From the NCBI GenBank assembly GCA_021323855.1, contig JAJPKE010000026.1, forward strand, positions 62,001 to 126,000: a DNA stretch of 64,000 nucleotides, given 5' to 3'. The position numbers were made by a program, and so were the translations under genes. This document shows, in pieces, positions 8,497 through 17,000 of this stretch. Source of the DNA: Chloroflexota bacterium. GTDB taxonomy: Bacteria; Chloroflexota; Ktedonobacteria; Ktedonobacterales; JADMIN01. Position 1 is the first letter of the stretch. Every line of letters begins with the position of its first letter. The notes beneath the pieces are model-generated. The model ran no database searches and was not told where the DNA came from. It saw only the letters and a list, made by a program, of their open reading frames with translations.

Positions 8497-10458
8497 ATGC
8501 GAAATGGAGCAGTGTCTGTAATGGATGACGATCAGATGGTGTTGCGGGTGCGCAGGCCAGTAGGAGATGCGCCAGCGCAGACCGGAGAACGCGCACATAC
8601 GCGGCGCAGACGCTTTGGGTGGTCTTATGTGCCGCGTGGCGGTGCGATGGAGCAAGCGGCAGTCAGCGCGTTGGCAAGTCCTCCGCCGCATGGTCTGCGC
8701 TGGTGGCGTGTAACCTTCACCATGCTGGGACTTCTCTGTTTCGCCAGTTTCGTTGTCGCTATCTTGATCGGTATGCAGGCCGGTCTCTATGGATGGCAGA
8801 GCGGTGACTGGAATCGCTTGACTTCTGCTGCCCTTTTGTTACCTATACTGGGTTATCTGGCTCTTTACACCCTGGTCGCCTGGCTATATCAACCCACCCG
8901 TGTCTGGAAGTATGCACAACCTCTGCGTGCGGCATTGGATGCGCATGTTGCTGAGATCGGGCCGGTAGTGCCTGCGCTTGACCCATTGCCTCCGGAGCAA
9001 TTACACGATACATCTATTAATTTCAGATCGTTGCGCCCGTTTACTGGCTTGTCTATCTTTGCAAACACCATAAGTTATTTGTTAGCAGGATTCGCGTATC
9101 CCCTCCTAATGGGAGGGCTATCGCTTCACAATGCGCTCAATCCTTCGAGCGATATATTTCCCTGGTTGGTCTTGCCTTTCGCGCTTGGTCTCTGCATTTT
9201 CGCAATCCTTATTATCTGGTACATCTATCTCAGTATTGAACCGCGCTGGCGGCTACGCATCACGACCGATAGCGAAGGGCTGGCGTGGACATGGGGCAGA
9301 CGCGGCATACAGCATCGCGCCTCCTGGCAATCGGTGCGCGCCATCTATCGCTTCGTTCGTGGCGATGACCTGATCTTCGCTTTGTACTTTAATGATGATG
9401 GCCTGCTAGCATGGCGGATGAAACAAGCAGGAAATGGAGAGTTAGCCCAGAACGAATGCGAACGGCTATTGCAGATTGTCATTGCGCGAACGGGCCAGCC
9501 GCTCCGCGATGGGATGTTGCCCTTCGCTTGGGCCACGTATACACGTCATCGTTCCAATGAACTGCGTGAGAGCAATGTTCCACATTTTTTGCTCCCCAGC
9601 CTGCTGACCTATTTCAAGCTACGGGATGCTCAACGGATAGTTGTCACTGGCATGGTTTTTATGCTTGTCATCATCATCCTTACCATTCCTCTGTCACAGC
9701 TAGGCGCAGTGCGCCTGCAAGACATGCAAGTGGACTATTTCAAGAGCCTGCCGCAGAAGGTGCAGGCCGCGCCGGTTCTCTATCGCAATAATCTAGCTGC
9801 CAATGACGGCCTCTGGCCTCTCACAGCAGCCGGCTTGCCCGCCACTCAGCCGCATTTCATGTTCACCGGAGGCGCGTATCAGATGAGCGGGCGGCAAGGC
9901 CAGCCGGTCGTCGCGCTCATCCCGCGTAGCTATACCGACGCGGCGATAGAGGTGACGGTGCGCCAGAGCAATCGCGCGCTTGGCACCACAGCGCAACGTG
10001 CGGGGTATTGGTATGGCTCGGATTGGGGCGCAGGGCTGGCGTTTCATGCAGTCAATAGCTCAGACATGATCGTCTTTACAGTGGATGCTCAGGATGGTAA
10101 CTGGTCTGCTACTGTCTACAGTGGAACTGAGCCACGATACACAGCGGGAGACATCTATGTCGTGTACAAAAACTACATCCCTTTCAGCCAAAACGACGTA
10201 TTGCCATCAAACGAGCCGATTCATCAAGGGCCGAATTCGACGAACACGTTGCTGGTGATACTGCGCGCGCCAATTTACCTCTTCTATATCAATGGGCAGT
10301 ATGTTGGGCAGGCAACGGATAGCAATGATATCTACAGCCAGAAGCCACCTACCACCGGCCAGGTTGGGTTGTTCCTAGCAGATGGCGGCACACCCACCTC
10401 GTTCAGCGATTTCCGCGTTTATGCGGTGCAGCCGTCATCCTCGTTGAACTATGTGTGA
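8497..10458 (+). CDS. Multi-pass membrane protein with extracytoplasmic C-terminal domain
   Basis: About 653 residues. Five hydrophobic segments are seen: near residues 70-95 and 110-130, a pair around 180-245, and one near 390-410. A PH-like soluble stretch lies before the last one. The final 240 residues look like a secreted beta-sandwich, ending GQVGLFLADGGTPTSFSDFRVYAVQ, which recalls the laminin-G/DUF1080-like folds common in large bacterial surface proteins. No enzyme motif is recognised. The start is uncertain: ATG at 8497 has no clear ribosome-binding site, while ATG at 8521 has GGAG 11 bases upstream. Confidence 0.7.
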   Translation: MRNGAVSVMDDDQMVLRVRRPVGDAPAQTGERAHTRRRRFGWSYVPRGGAMEQAAVSALASPPPHGLRWWRVTFTMLGLLCFASFVVAILIGMQAGLYGWQSGDWNRLTSAALLLPILGYLALYTLVAWLYQPTRVWKYAQPLRAALDAHVAEIGPVVPALDPLPPEQLHDTSINFRSLRPFTGLSIFANTISYLLAGFAYPLLMGGLSLHNALNPSSDIFPWLVLPFALGLCIFAILIIWYIYLSIEPRWRLRITTDSEGLAWTWGRRGIQHRASWQSVRAIYRFVRGDDLIFALYFNDDGLLAWRMKQAGNGELAQNECERLLQIVIARTGQPLRDGMLPFAWATYTRHRSNELRESNVPHFLLPSLLTYFKLRDAQRIVVTGMVFMLVIIILTIPLSQLGAVRLQDMQVDYFKSLPQKVQAAPVLYRNNLAANDGLWPLTAAGLPATQPHFMFTGGAYQMSGRQGQPVVALIPRSYTDAAIEVTVRQSNRALGTTAQRAGYWYGSDWGAGLAFHAVNSSDMIVFTVDAQDGNWSATVYSGTEPRYTAGDIYVVYKNYIPFSQNDVLPSNEPIHQGPNSTNTLLVILRAPIYLFYINGQYVGQATDSNDIYSQKPPTTGQVGLFLADGGTPTSFSDFRVYAVQPSSSLNYV

Positions 10459-10478
10459 TGCCGGATCGCGGCAGTCAA

Positions 10479-10567
10479 CTGCCGGCGCACACACGGCAGG
10501 CTAAAGCCCATAGGTCTGCATGGTCATAGTGCCATCAAACGTTAGTTCGTCTTTTCCGTGCGCCGGC
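10479..10567. repeat. Palindromic repeat between convergent genes
   Basis: GCCGGCGCAC at 10481-10490 is repeated inverted as GTGCGCCGGC at 10558-10567. Hairpins are nested inside and beside it: CTGCCG/CGGCAG at 10479-10499, and CGGCTTT/AAAGCCG at 10564-10579. It lies exactly between two convergent genes and may end both transcripts, though there is no U-tract. Confidence 0.5.
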
Positions 10568-10612
10568 TTTTCAAAGCCGCAATATCCTATACGACAGAAA
10601 GCCGTGAGTGCG

Positions 10613-11536
10613 CTACGCGGCGGGCGGCGCACCGGGGCAGAGCAGGCTGGTCGGCGGATTGGTGGGCGGCGGCAGTTGGGCCTGCATGCTGGCGGTGGTG
10701 CAGGCGATACCACTCCACTCATGCGTGGCGTTCAGGTTGAATGGTTCGGTGATGGCAGCGAGCAGCGTTGGGCCAGACTGATTCTGCCAGAGGCCGAAGA
10801 CAACGCTATACGTTCCCGATGCTGGCACATGTAGCGATACCCAGATGTGCGCGGCTGTGCCGTTTGGCGCCGGGAAGACAGCAGGCGTTCCCGGCGTGAT
10901 GTCGTTCTGCACAGGGACATTGATCGTCGTGCCAGGGATATCCGATGCAAACGCGACGGTGGCGCTTGCCGGTGGCCCGGCTATCGGTTCACAGTCGCCG
11001 CCGTAGTCTGCGCCACCTGGATCAGTGTACGCGTGGTCAGAACAGGCGCGAGTGACATTGGGGATCGGCGCTGCCAATGGTTGATAGGCGACGATGCGCG
11101 CGGTGATGGCGCAGACTGTGCCGGTGGCGGGCGCTTTCGGCGTGGCGAGGCCGATATCTACGGTGATCGTATCGAGCGCGATATTGCCCAGCACTTTTGC
11201 CACAGAAACCGGCTGCGGCTTGAGCGGTAGGTCGCTGGACAATACCTGCCAGGAATCGTACTGCCCAACTTGCACCTGTGCGATGCCCAATGGCGAACCA
11301 TGCGCCGCGCCACAGAGCGAGGCCACTCCAGCGTTAGGGGTGATGCCAACCAGCGGCGCGATGCTGGCCGTAGGCGAGGCGTGCGCCGTTGGAGTGGAGG
11401 ATGGATGAGCGGTTGGGCTGCCATCTACGCAGCCAACCGACAGCAACGCGACCAGGGCGAGTATCAGCGCGGCCATACTACGGCGCAAAGAATGACGCCA
11501 GGCTCGTTGGGTCGTCTCTACCATACGTACACACAT
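10613..11536 (-). CDS. Secreted lipoprotein of unknown function
   Basis: 307 residues. A basic N-terminus (RRSMAA), a hydrophobic core and the lipobox LSVGC mark a lipoprotein signal. A Ser/Thr/Pro/His-rich linker and about 230 residues of probable beta structure with several paired Cys follow. I recognise no family. ATG codons at 11536 and 11524 are both possible starts. It is followed on the same strand at a distance by nothing, and converges on the membrane protein. Role on the cell surface is inferred from the signal only. Confidence 0.75.
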   Translation of the reverse strand: MCVRMVETTQRAWRHSLRRSMAALILALVALLSVGCVDGSPTAHPSSTPTAHASPTASIAPLVGITPNAGVASLCGAAHGSPLGIAQVQVGQYDSWQVLSSDLPLKPQPVSVAKVLGNIALDTITVDIGLATPKAPATGTVCAITARIVAYQPLAAPIPNVTRACSDHAYTDPGGADYGGDCEPIAGPPASATVAFASDIPGTTINVPVQNDITPGTPAVFPAPNGTAAHIWVSLHVPASGTYSVVFGLWQNQSGPTLLAAITEPFNLNATHEWSGIACTTASMQAQLPPPTNPPTSLLCPGAPPAA

Positions 11537-11616
11537 CTCTCCATCATCTCGATTCTATTGAAGCCAGATGACCAGCGAATGAAACCACATCTGGATTGCG
11601 CCGTTGGCTGCGCCTG

Positions 11617-11658
11617 CGCTCCCCTCTCCTCGTGGGAGAGGAGCTGGGAGTGAGGTCT
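11617..11658 (+). repeat. A element overlapping a lipoprotein stop codon
   Basis: CCCCTCTCCTCGTGGGAGAG followed by an arm ending GTGAGGTCTA. On the minus strand the arm reads TTAGACCTCAC, and its TAG is the stop codon of the lipoprotein gene ending at 11657. Confidence 0.8.
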
Positions 11659-12331
11659 AATCAGAGTCGTTGTATTGCGGGCGCAGCCAGGTGTTCTCGA
11701 ATAATCCCCAGGCGACATCAGGTGTCAGGCTGTTCCAGTTGAGGGTTGCGGCTTTGGCTTTACTGAGCATTGCTGTGCCATAGGGTTGCGTCGTCAATTC
11801 TGTGTATTGGTCCAGCACCGGCCCCAGCACGGTGACTGTCGCCGTTCGCAGTGGCAATCCGCTTGTCCAGAGTGCCGCCTGCATACGCAGGCAGAGCGTC
11901 TTCACCTGTTCCTGCCGCGCGCTGATTGTATCCGGCGTATTGGCGACCGTGCCGCCGAGCGTTGCCGTCACTACCACCGTCTCCGCCTGCGCATCATAGG
12001 TCGTCTGAAGCTGCTGCGTCATGCCGCCGATAGCCTGCTGCGCGAGCGCCGCGAAACGATCCTGCGTGGTCGGCGTTCCTGCCGGGAGCGGTGTCAACGT
12101 TGCTGTTGCGGTCGCAGTAGGCGAATGGGTAGCGGTAACCTGTGGAGAAGACGCGCAGCCAGCGACAAGCGCCAGCGCAGCCAGAATGAGGAGACAGATG
12201 AGGTAGATGCAGGTGTGTGCGCGAATAACCAGGCGTGCCTCGAACGTGTTATTTCGGCGCGCGTTTTGGTCCGATTGGCCCAATTGGCACAATACGTTGT
12301 GCTGTCGCCCACCCGCTGAAATTTGACCCAT
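11657..12331 (-). CDS. Small secreted lipoprotein
   Basis: About 224 residues from the ATG at 12331. The frame extends further to a TTG at 12370. A hydrophobic segment IYLICLLILAALALVAGC with lipobox VAGC is followed by a Thr/Ala/Pro linker (THSPTATATATLTPLPAGT) and an alpha/beta-like domain with many Thr/Val strands. The family is not recognised. The TAG stop is provided by the edge of a dispersed hairpin repeat. Confidence 0.7.
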   Translation of the reverse strand: MGQISAGGRQHNVLCQLGQSDQNARRNNTFEARLVIRAHTCIYLICLLILAALALVAGCASSPQVTATHSPTATATATLTPLPAGTPTTQDRFAALAQQAIGGMTQQLQTTYDAQAETVVVTATLGGTVANTPDTISARQEQVKTLCLRMQAALWTSGLPLRTATVTVLGPVLDQYTELTTQPYGTAMLSKAKAATLNWNSLTPDVAWGLFENTWLRPQYNDSD

Positions 12332-12701
12332 AGGTTCATTGTTCCCCGTAGTACGGCAATCTGGCCTCAACTGCGATTCCCGGACGCATTCACAGCGTTC
12401 GCTGGCGCATATTCTAGCCTGCCACCAATTCTGCTCTCAAGTCGCTATTTCAAAACTCCCATAATTGGGATGGTAGTGATGTCTGTTGTCATAGACAGTC
12501 CATACGTCTCTCGTCCAACGGAATGCCGGAGAGATGCCTGCGGTAGCATGTGGCGAGAGAGGCTCGAGAACTTCTGCGATATTTCATGTGCGTTTCATAA
12601 CTGGCGCTGATGGCTTATACTGGTTTGTAGAATAGACGCTGTTTTATGTCTGGCAGATGAGTTATTCGTTCTCGTATGGCCGCTGTGCTGAGGGATGCTT
12701 G
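12332..12701. other. Intergenic region, divergent lipoprotein and ABM-DUF4096 genes
   Basis: 370 bp. TATACT at 12616-12621 could be a plus-strand -10 box, but the matching -35 position (TTTCAT) is poor. I see no gene or repeat here. Confidence 0.4.
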
Positions 12702-13397
12702 ATGATCCTGCGTATCTTCCGCGCCCGTCTGAAACCCAACAGCCGTGAAGCATTCGAGCGTCTTTGCCAGGAGTCCAGCATTCCGCTGATGCGGGCGGCG
12801 CAAGGAATGCTGGCGTTGCATGTGGGAAAACCCCTGGCAAACCATCCCGACGAGTTCGTGCTGATCTCAGTCTGGCGCGATCTGCCCAGCCTCAAGGCGT
12901 TCGTTGGCGAACACTGGGAGGATATCATCATCGTTCCTGGCGAGGCAGAGTTGATTGAATCTGCAACCGTCAGCCATTACGATGAGATGTTTCAGCATGT
13001 CGGTGAAACGCGCGGCATGGGCGCGTATCTGATGGAACAGTGGGAAACGGCGGCGCTGGAACATGTGCATGTGAGCGAGGAGCAATGGGCGCATATCCGG
13101 CCACTGTTGCCGCCGCCCCGGCGCGAAGGACGCCCGCGCGCCGATGAGCGCCGCACGCTCGAAGGAATTCTCTATGTATTACGGACGGGATGCCGCTGGC
13201 AGGATATCCCCGCTGAATATGGCAGCGGCGTCACCTGCTGGCGGCGGCTGGCGCAGTGGGAGGCGGACGGCACCTGGGAGCGCATCTGGGCCACGCTGCT
13301 GGCGACGCTCGATACGCCTGGACGCCTGGCGTGGGCGCAGGCGTTCCTCAAAGGCACCATCGTTCCCATGCGCCGCAATGCCCGCCGTGCGCGCTAG
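12702..13397 (+). CDS. ABM-like domain fused to DUF4096 transposase N-domain
   Basis: 231 residues from the ATG at 12702, preceded by GAGGG seven bases upstream; the frame is open back to 12657. Residues 1-95 form an antibiotic-biosynthesis-monooxygenase-like (dimeric alpha/beta barrel) domain: MILRIFRARLKPNSREAF..., with VLISVWRDLPSLKAFVGEHW. Residues about 124-200 match DUF4096, the N-terminal domain of IS4/IS5 transposases: SEEQWAHIRPLLPPP...GRPRADERRTLEGILYVLRT and GCRWQDIPAEYGSGVTCWRR. The DDE catalytic domain is absent: the protein stops right after WAQAFLKGTIVP, where transposases carry the first catalytic Asp (FLDGS). It looks like a transposase fragment captured behind an ABM gene, or a domesticated DNA-binding protein. 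Confidence 0.75.
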   Translation: MILRIFRARLKPNSREAFERLCQESSIPLMRAAQGMLALHVGKPLANHPDEFVLISVWRDLPSLKAFVGEHWEDIIIVPGEAELIESATVSHYDEMFQHVGETRGMGAYLMEQWETAALEHVHVSEEQWAHIRPLLPPPRREGRPRADERRTLEGILYVLRTGCRWQDIPAEYGSGVTCWRRLAQWEADGTWERIWATLLATLDTPGRLAWAQAFLKGTIVPMRRNARRAR

Positions 13398-13400
13398 TGT

Positions 13401-13772
13401 TTAGCTCACCTTCAGCAACTCGACATCAAAAATGAGCGTAGCGTTCGGTGGAATCACGCCGCCCGCGCCGCGCGCACCGTAGCCCAGGTCTGGCGGGATG
13501 ATGAGCCGGCGCTGACCGCCAACGCGCATGCCAGCAACTCCTTCATCCCAGCCTTTGATGACTTGCCCACGCCCCAGACCGAATTGGAAAGGATCATTGC
13601 GTGTCCGTGAGCTGTCAAACACTTCGCCGCTGGTGAGCCAGCCCGTATAGTGAACCGTCACCTGCTGGCCGGGGCGCGCCTCGTCGCCCATCCCCTGAAC
13701 AATCTCGATATATTGCAATCCACTCGGTGTTGCCATCGGTGTGCCGTTGATCGGCGGTGGTCCGCCTGCCAT
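13401..13772 (-). CDS. FKBP-type peptidyl-prolyl cis-trans isomerase
   Basis: 123 residues, a single FKBP domain with a short N-terminal extension and no signal peptide, so cytoplasmic. [18 protein letters not shown], the [20 protein letters not shown] core and [20 protein letters not shown] complete the FK506-binding pocket. It accelerates X-Pro isomerisation during folding. GAAAGGA precedes the start. Its stop lies 3 bp from the end of the convergent ABM-DUF4096 gene. Confidence 0.95.
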   Translation of the reverse strand: MAGGPPPINGTPMATPSGLQYIEIVQGMGDEARPGQQVTVHYTGWLTSGEVFDSSRTRNDPFQFGLGRGQVIKGWDEGVAGMRVGGQRRLIIPPDLGYGARGAGGVIPPNATLIFDVELLKVS

Positions 13773-14002
13773 CTGTCGGTCCTTTCACTTGTCTCACATT
13801 GTCGTTTTGTGTGTACCTGCCGTCTGCTGAAGTGATGCCTTCAGCGAACGCGCCCACCAGAGTGAGCCACATTGCAGCGCGTCTACGCAAACACAGACGC
13901 ATAAGCTGGCTGTTGAATTTTGGGCCATCTGCCGCCTAGAATGAACGGGCAGATGCCTACTACATACGAGAAAAGACGGAACCAGAAGGGAAAGACCCCC
14001 AG

Positions 14003-14053
14003 ATGTTCGATACGCTTCCCACTACTGCCCAGGCGTTCAGTATATGGACCTAG
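14003..14053 (+). other. Interrupted N-terminus of the M3 peptidase gene (amber codon 17)
   Basis: ATG at 14003 is followed by MFDTLP..AFSIWT and then TAG at 14051-14053, in the same frame as the long open frame downstream. The intact paralogue at 30291 reads MFDTLP..TFSTWTW, so TAG replaces the Trp codon TGG. The conserved frame resumes immediately with AQIAPYYDDL. GAAGGGAAAG lies upstream of the ATG. Confidence 0.85.
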
Positions 14054-14122
14054 GCACAGATTGCCCCCTATTATGATGATCTGCACGCGCGCCCGCTAAC
14101 CGACGCCAACGTTGAAGACTGG

Positions 14123-15724
14123 TTGGCCGACTGGACCCGGCTTGGCGCGCTGCTAGATGAAGTAAGTGTCAGCTTCTCCATCGCCACGACGGTCAATACA
14201 GCAGATGAAGAGACCGAGCGGCGCTACAAAGCCTTCCTCGACGACATTCAACCGCACTGGATGGCCGCTGAGCAGCAGGTCAAACAAAAGCTGGTTGAGA
14301 GCGGCCTGGAACCGGCGGGGTTTGCTGTGCCACTCCGCAAACTGCGTACAGATATCGCGCTCTTCTGCGAGGCGAATGTGGCGCCGCTGGGTGAGATACG
14401 CAAGCTGGAACTGGAGTATAGTAAACTCTCCGGCGCGCGCACCGTCACCTGGGAAGGGCAGGAAATCCCGCTGCTCCAGCTCTATCCGGTGCTGGAAGAA
14501 CAGGACCGCAGCCGGCGCGAGCTGGCCTGGCGCACGATGCAGGCGCGCGTCCTGGCGGATACAGAACAACTCAAATCGCTCTGGCGGCAGATGATGGCCG
14601 TCCGGCGGCAGATCGCAGAAAACGCTGGCTTTGACAGCTATCGCGCGTATCGCTGGCAGCAGTTGTACCGCTTTGACTACACGCCAGAGGACGCCAAACG
14701 CTTTCACGCCGCCATCGAAGAGGTGGTCGTGCCAACGGCGCAACGGCTGAACGAAAAGCGACGCCAGCAGTTGGGGCTTGCCGCGCTGCGTCCCTGGGAT
14801 ATGGAGGCCGATCCGCTGGGACGCGCGCCGCTACGCCCCTATCAGACCATTGAAGAACTGGAACGCAAGACCAGCAATATCTTCCAGCACGTAGACCCGC
14901 AATTTGCCAGCTATTTCGAGACGATGCGCGCAGAGCATCTGCTTGACCTGGAGAGCCGTCCGAATAAGGCGCCCGGTGGCTATTCGCTGACATTGAACAC
15001 GCGCCGGCAGCCATTTATCTTCACCAATGCCGTTGGCACACACGACGACGTGCAGACGCTATTGCACGAAGGTGGGCATGCCTTCCACTCATTTGAGATG
15101 GCGCATTTGCCCTACCTACAGCAGCGCCAGGAAGAGATGGTTCCCATCGAGTTCGCGGAAGTCGCTTCGATGGGCATGGAACTGCTAGCCTCACCGTATC
15201 TCACCACGCAGTATGGTGGCTTTTATAGCGTGGCGGAGGCTGCGCGCGCCCGGACGGAGAAACTGACGCGAGACCTCAACTTTTGGCCGTATATGGCGAT
15301 GATTGATGCGCTCCAGCACTGGATGTATGAGCATCAGGATGAGGCAGCGGACCTCGAAGCGTGCGACAACCAATGGGCAGAATTGATGGACCGCTTCCAG
15401 CCGCATCTTGATTGGAGCGGCCTGGAGCAAGAAAAGCGCGCGCTCTGGCATCGCCAGTTGCATGTATTCCAGTTGCCGTTCTATTACATCGAATATGGCA
15501 TGGCGCAGCTTGGCGCCGTGCAGGTCTGGGCGAACGCGCTGCGCGACCAACAAGGCGCGGTGGCGGCCTACCGGCGGGCGCTGGCGCTTGGCGCGACCGT
15601 GACACTGCCGGAGTTGTATGCCGCCGCCAACGCGAAGTTCGCCTTCGACGCCAATACCCTGCGCATGGCGGTAGACCTGATCGAAAGCCAGCTTGCCGTA
15701 CTGGAGCCACTCGCCAACCGGTGA
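14123..15724 (+). CDS. M3-family oligoendopeptidase, copy 1 (5' end interrupted)
   Basis: 533 residues of open frame from a TTG at 14123. The true gene probably began at 14003 but has an in-frame TAG at codon 17. The zinc site HEGGH is in LLHEGGHAFHSFEMAHLPYL, followed by EFAEVASMGMELL containing the third ligand. M3 peptidases are cytoplasmic zinc enzymes that cleave short peptides. The protein aligns throughout with the 575-residue copy at 30291-32018. The loss of about 40 residues from a helical lid may not abolish the fold, but with no good ribosome-binding site before 14123 it may be a young pseudogene or carry a sequencing error. Confidence 0.8.
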   Translation: MADWTRLGALLDEVSVSFSIATTVNTADEETERRYKAFLDDIQPHWMAAEQQVKQKLVESGLEPAGFAVPLRKLRTDIALFCEANVAPLGEIRKLELEYSKLSGARTVTWEGQEIPLLQLYPVLEEQDRSRRELAWRTMQARVLADTEQLKSLWRQMMAVRRQIAENAGFDSYRAYRWQQLYRFDYTPEDAKRFHAAIEEVVVPTAQRLNEKRRQQLGLAALRPWDMEADPLGRAPLRPYQTIEELERKTSNIFQHVDPQFASYFETMRAEHLLDLESRPNKAPGGYSLTLNTRRQPFIFTNAVGTHDDVQTLLHEGGHAFHSFEMAHLPYLQQRQEEMVPIEFAEVASMGMELLASPYLTTQYGGFYSVAEAARARTEKLTRDLNFWPYMAMIDALQHWMYEHQDEAADLEACDNQWAELMDRFQPHLDWSGLEQEKRALWHRQLHVFQLPFYYIEYGMAQLGAVQVWANALRDQQGAVAAYRRALALGATVTLPELYAAANAKFAFDANTLRMAVDLIESQLAVLEPLANR

Positions 15725-15750
15725 TTCTGGACCTCATGCGGAGGATACTT

Positions 15751-16005
15751 ATGTCCACGGAAATCATCGAAAAATCTGGCCTGTATCAACTCTGGCGCTC
15801 TCAAGCCCTTGCTGAAGGCCAGGCGAAGGGAGAGACCGAAGGGCAGCGTGAGGCGCTCATCCTTGTGCTTCAGCAACAGGTTGGCGCTATCCCGCCGGAT
15901 GTGCTGGGCGCTATTGTCGCCGCCGATAGCGACAAGCTGCGCGCCGCACTGGTTCCTGCCGCTGCCGGTTCGTTGGAGCAGGTGCGTGCGGCACTGGGTC
16001 TCTAG
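15751..16005 (+). CDS. Small Rpn/PD-(D/E)xK-nuclease-tail-like protein
   Basis: 84 residues. ATG at 15751 with GGAGG eight bases upstream. MSTEIIEKSGLYQLWRSQAL is followed by a charged EGQAKGETEGQREALILVL helix and a hydrophobic C-terminus. The composition matches the C-terminal tail of Rpn-type (recombination-promoting nuclease) proteins, without the nuclease domain. It starts 26 bp after the M3 peptidase gene and may be cotranscribed. It could be an independent small protein or a remnant. Confidence 0.5.
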   Translation: MSTEIIEKSGLYQLWRSQALAEGQAKGETEGQREALILVLQQQVGAIPPDVLGAIVAADSDKLRAALVPAAAGSLEQVRAALGL

Positions 16006-16061
16006 CTGGCAACAGGTTCGCTACTCAGATAACTCACTTTTTATGCAGGGCCGGCTTCATC

Positions 16062-17000
16062 TCAGGCCAGTTCATTGAGCGCCGCCGCCAGTTCGCTGGC
16101 AGTCGGCCCGGTGGCTGGCCCGCGCCGCTCCACCGCCAGCGACGCCGCTACATTGGCGATGTGCGCCGCTGCTGGTAGGTCATCGCCGGCGGCCAGCCGC
16201 GCCACCAATGCTGCGGTATGAGCGTCGCCTGCTCCCGTTGTATCCACTGCCTGTGTCTTGCGGGCGGGGATGTGCAGCGGCGGCTGAGTTGTGCTGGCTA
16301 TCCAACATCCGCACTGGCCGGTCCGCGCCACCACCCAGCCGTCCGGCGTGATGCGCTGCGCTAACTGCGTTGCCGCTGTTGGGATATCGGCGGTGCGAGT
16401 GAGCAGTTCCGCCTCGCGGGCATTCAGCGTCAGGAGCGAGGTACGCGCCAGCACATGTGATAAGCGGTCGGCGGGAATCTCACCTGCCAGCGGCCCCGGA
16501 TCAAGGATGAGCAGCATATCAGGGTCGAGCGAGGGGAGCCATTGCTCCAAAGAAGCGCCGGAGATGGGATAACAGAGTTCGTAGCCGGAGACATAGACGG
16601 CGTCGTGGAATTGCAATGGGATGCCAGCCAGATCATCGGGCTGTAAGCGTGATTCCGTCCCAGGAGACGTAATGAAGGTCCGCTCGGCGTCAGATTCGAC
16701 CAGCCCGACATCGAAGCCAGTATCCTCGCCGCGAACACGTGGCAATAGCAGTGGAATCCCGTTGGCCCCCAGGTCCGCCATCACCTGCATCCCCATCGCG
16801 CCACTGCCGACGCGCCCCGCATAGGCTGCTGGCAGGCCCAGACGGGTGGCCGCGATCAAGACATTCATGCCGCCGCCGCTGGTGATGATGCTGCGCGACG
16901 CCAGAAGGTCGCCACCACGTTCCGGCAGATGGTCAATGTAGAGGAGTATATCCACCAGGACGCTGCCAACCAGCACCAACCGTCGTGGACGTATCATCAT
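16062..17000 (-). CDS. PfkB-family carbohydrate/nucleoside kinase
   Basis: 312 residues of the ribokinase superfamily. The N-terminal GGGMNVLIAATRLGLPAAYAG glycine motif and the C-terminal DTTGAGDAHTAALVARLAAG signature with the catalytic Asp are both present. It phosphorylates a sugar or nucleoside with ATP. Its start overlaps the upstream permease stop by 4 bp (ATGA), so the two are translationally coupled. Since that permease is NCS1-type, a nucleoside or base-derived substrate is plausible. Confidence 0.85.
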   Translation of the reverse strand: MMIRPRRLVLVGSVLVDILLYIDHLPERGGDLLASRSIITSGGGMNVLIAATRLGLPAAYAGRVGSGAMGMQVMADLGANGIPLLLPRVRGEDTGFDVGLVESDAERTFITSPGTESRLQPDDLAGIPLQFHDAVYVSGYELCYPISGASLEQWLPSLDPDMLLILDPGPLAGEIPADRLSHVLARTSLLTLNAREAELLTRTADIPTAATQLAQRITPDGWVVARTGQCGCWIASTTQPPLHIPARKTQAVDTTGAGDAHTAALVARLAAGDDLPAAAHIANVAASLAVERRGPATGPTASELAAALNELA

